A DNA stretch of 7,248 bases from an uncultured Opitutaceae bacterium (GTDB taxonomy: Bacteria > Verrucomicrobiota > Verrucomicrobiia > Opitutales > Opitutaceae): the NCBI GenBank assembly GCA_937902865.1, contig CALFNJ010000442.1, positions 1-7,248 on the forward strand. The letters are read 5' to 3'. This document shows, piece after piece, positions 5,398-7,248 of the stretch. The number at the start of each line of letters is the position of its first letter. The stretch's first letter is position 1. Below the pieces are notes generated by a model. That model made no database searches, was not told where the DNA came from, and saw only the letters and a list, made by a program, of their open reading frames with translations. The position numbers were made by a program, and so were the translations under genes.

Positions 5398-6360
5398 CTA
5401 TTTCGCGGCCTTGCCAATGACTTTCGGCAAGCCGAGGTCCACTTTTCCTTCCGGGACATAATCCTCCCGCTTCAAGACATCGAGATTGCGTCCGAAATAG
5501 GGAGAGGCCGCCTTGCTGATGACCGGGACGGCGGTGGAAAAAAGATTGCCCGTCGCCCGGATGCTGAAGCGGGTGGTCCATAAAAGCTTGGGCGTGCTGT
5601 CTTTTTTCATCGTGCGGTAGTCGTAGGCCATGAGGACGACGAAGAAACGTTCTTCCGCCAGCTCCTGGGCCAAGGCGGATTCGTCGGAGGAGCCCACGCC
5701 TTTTTCCGCCTGGGTCTTGGCCAACTGGACATCATAGCCGAGCAGCTTGGAATTGGCGTTGATGATTTTCAGCATCTCCTCCTGGTCCGACTCGAGCACC
5801 ATGAGCGCCGCATTCACGGAACCGCCGTCGTAGGGGCCGTATTTGTTGTCGACCATCACCTGGAGCTCGGCGCGCTCCCGGTCCGTAAACAACGCGGAGG
5901 TCGGCTGTCGGAGCTTGGCGAAATACGATTGCTTGATGGCCTCGTCCCGGTCGGCCTCCAGGTGCGAGTCGTCGTAGATCGTGGTGATGCCCCACTGCAC
6001 GGTGATGAAAAGATCGGCATTTTTTATGTCCGTGCTGGGATAGTAATTCTGCCGCGCGAGATTCGCGGCCAGCGCCCTGGTGACTTGGGAGAATTGGGTG
6101 CGGTCCAGATCGACGTCGTGGACGATCCCGCCGTGGAATGTGCCTTGGAAGAAGAGGTAGGTTTCGCGCTTGGGAGGATTGGTCGCGAATTTTTGCGCGG
6201 TATACTCGGCGGTCGCCGAGGAGGACACGGCGACGGCGTCGGTGTATTGGGAGAACAATCCCGCGTGGAGCGGGACGGTCGAAAGGAATGGGGCGAACGC
6301 GGCAACGATCCCGGCGAGCGGGACACGGCGGAGGGGCACGGAATGCTTCGAGGTTTTCAT
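5398..6360 (-). CDS. Secreted protein of unknown function, paralogue of the 3595-4542 product
   Basis: This is a 320-residue protein of unknown function. The signal peptide covers about residues 1-33 (RRVPLAGIVAAFAPFLSTVPLHA) and has no lipobox. It aligns along most of its length with the product of 3595-4542. Matching blocks are RETYLFFQGTFHGG (65-78), LDRTQFSQVTRALAANLARQNYYP (85-108), ADLFITVQWGITT (115-127), INANSKLLGY (200-209), LAEERFFVVLMAYD (234-247) and WTTRFSIRA (261-269). The segment 128-200 is charged and differs between the two. The C-terminus ends in a basic tail, KVIGKAAK. ATG at 6360 is well placed for the signal peptide. Only 18 bp separate it from the stop of the upstream membrane glycosyltransferase gene, so the two may share a transcript. 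No Shine-Dalgarno is visible. The conserved aromatic, Trp-Gly and Trp-Thr-Thr-Arg blocks point to a compact fold, but no enzymatic motif is recognised. Confidence 0.88.
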   Translation of the reverse strand: MKTSKHSVPLRRVPLAGIVAAFAPFLSTVPLHAGLFSQYTDAVAVSSSATAEYTAQKFATNPPKRETYLFFQGTFHGGIVHDVDLDRTQFSQVTRALAANLARQNYYPSTDIKNADLFITVQWGITTIYDDSHLEADRDEAIKQSYFAKLRQPTSALFTDRERAELQVMVDNKYGPYDGGSVNAALMVLESDQEEMLKIINANSKLLGYDVQLAKTQAEKGVGSSDESALAQELAEERFFVVLMAYDYRTMKKDSTPKLLWTTRFSIRATGNLFSTAVPVISKAASPYFGRNLDVLKREDYVPEGKVDLGLPKVIGKAAK

Positions 6361-6378
6361 TGTAGTCTGGGGAATGAG

Positions 6379-7248
6379 CTAGCGCGGAGGCGCGGCTCGG
6401 TTGGTGAGGTCGGACGGAGAGATGTCGAAGATGAGGTAGGAATACACGAGGTGACCGCTGGGCTCGAAACGGCGCAGCCAGCTGGCCTGCACGTGCGGAA
6501 TCACGCCGACGAGCAGGTTGGCATCGATGATGAAGTGCCCGGGCCGCGGGTCGGGCGGGTTGTAGACGGTCGCGGGATGCGACTGCAGGTATTCGGTCAG
6601 GTAGCCGACGTTCTGGCCCCAATCCAAATTGGAGTCCGCGAGGATCTGGTAGGAATTCTTCCGTTCCCCCACCAGCTCGTTGAAGTACGAGAGATAGTGT
6701 CCGAAGTAGGAAAGGTTGGAGACCGCGATCCAGCACCCCAGCGCGGCGCAGGCCACGCGGGCGCGGCGGGTGACATTGGGCCAGTCCTGCAGGAGGCTGC
6801 CGACGAACACGATCAGCAGGGGGTAGACGACCAGGAAGTAACGGAGCCCGATCTGCGCCTTGAAGAAGAAGCTGAAGTAGACGGCGAAGAACAACGCGGG
6901 CGCGGCGAGAAAGAGTTCGTCGCGGGCGAACTGATGGCGCCGCCGATGCCGCGCGTAGCGGACGACCGCCCACAGCCCCAGGATTTGCAGGCCGAGCGGC
7001 GTCTTGAAGACGAACGCGACAAGGTAGTAGTCGAAGAACCCCCGGTCGCTCCGCGATTCGCCCAGGAGATAGACTTCCCCGAACGCCAGGCCCGGACCGC
7101 TTTCGTCGCCATACTTCACATGGTCGAGGCCCTGGACGTACGGATAGGGCAGCGGCACGGGGACGTGCGCGAGGGCCGGGGTGTGGCGCTGCAGGCTCTG
7201 GAAAAGGCGGCTTTTGAACGCGTAGTCGCCCCACGGCATCAGCGTGCG
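6379..7248 (-). CDS. Membrane glycosyltransferase, GT39/PMT-like, C-terminal part (5' end outside window)
   Basis: This is the C-terminal 289 codons of a multi-pass membrane protein resembling the dolichyl-phosphate-mannose-type (GT39/PMT_2) glycosyltransferases, which move sugars from lipid-phosphate donors outside the cytoplasmic membrane. The frame is open to the window edge, and the family usually exceeds 450 residues, so the ATG at 7239 is probably internal. Numbering from that Met, family-like features are GFFDYYLVAFVFKTPLGLQ (67-85), GLRYFLVVYPLL (131-142) and YLSYFNELVG...ADSNLDWGQ (182-209). At least four hydrophobic helices are visible at about 70-93, 109-125, 134-150 and 163-179. 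The last 80 residues form a soluble tail. The next gene, for a secreted unknown protein, starts 18 bp downstream on the same strand, consistent with an operon. The fold class is fairly sure; the donor and acceptor are unknown. Confidence 0.82.
   Translation of the reverse strand, partial: RTLMPWGDYAFKSRLFQSLQRHTPALAHVPVPLPYPYVQGLDHVKYGDESGPGLAFGEVYLLGESRSDRGFFDYYLVAFVFKTPLGLQILGLWAVVRYARHRRRHQFARDELFLAAPALFFAVYFSFFFKAQIGLRYFLVVYPLLIVFVGSLLQDWPNVTRRARVACAALGCWIAVSNLSYFGHYLSYFNELVGERKNSYQILADSNLDWGQNVGYLTEYLQSHPATVYNPPDPRPGHFIIDANLLVGVIPHVQASWLRRFEPSGHLVYSYLIFDISPSDLTNRAAPPR

Noticed and set aside
5732..7234. Minus-strand open frame of 500 codons spanning the glycosyltransferase and the second paralogue
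   Set aside because: The product is Arg/Pro-rich with no domain, and it overlaps two genes with clear signal-peptide, membrane and family features in another frame. It is a GC-rich shadow.

Overview
The window is GC-rich chromosomal DNA, probably from a verrucomicrobial bacterium of the Opitutaceae type. That assignment is an inference from the gene mix (a rhamnogalacturonan acetylesterase, a second secreted GDSL hydrolase, a Tat-exported amidohydrolase), from starts without Shine-Dalgarno sequences, and from gaps packed with short palindromic phrases. No rRNA, tRNA, CRISPR array, transposase or phage gene was found.

Layout, left to right. Positions 1-249 are non-coding and hold a cluster of AACGTTCAAC-type microrepeats and a perfect 20-bp palindrome. 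Two genes follow on the minus strand: a Tat-exported amidohydrolase (250-1185) and, upstream of it in transcription order, a secreted rhamnogalacturonan acetylesterase-like SGNH hydrolase (1328-2149). A large nested inverted repeat (1210-1351) lies between them and supplies the stop codon of the esterase. A divergent repeat-filled gap (2150-2420) leads to a plus-strand secreted GDSL hydrolase (2421-3278) whose last catalytic block lacks the usual Asp. The gap 3279-3594 holds a pair of mutually complementary hairpins.

The right half is built around two paralogous secreted proteins of unknown function, both on the minus strand (3595-4542 and 5398-6360). Between them, on the plus strand, is a small, very acidic, Tyr/Trp-rich secreted protein with a four-histidine cluster (4963-5292), followed by a convincing intrinsic terminator. 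The rightmost gene (6379 to the window edge, minus strand) is the C-terminal part of a multi-pass membrane glycosyltransferase of the GT39/PMT type, and the second paralogue starts 18 bp after its stop.

The left half therefore looks like polysaccharide (pectin side-chain) deacetylation and hydrolysis in the cell envelope, and the right half is an envelope locus of unknown purpose. Every complete protein carries an apparent export signal. The most promising undescribed items are the secreted paralogue pair with the small His/Tyr/acidic protein between them, and the collection of unrelated palindromic repeats, with one or more kinds in nearly every intergenic gap.
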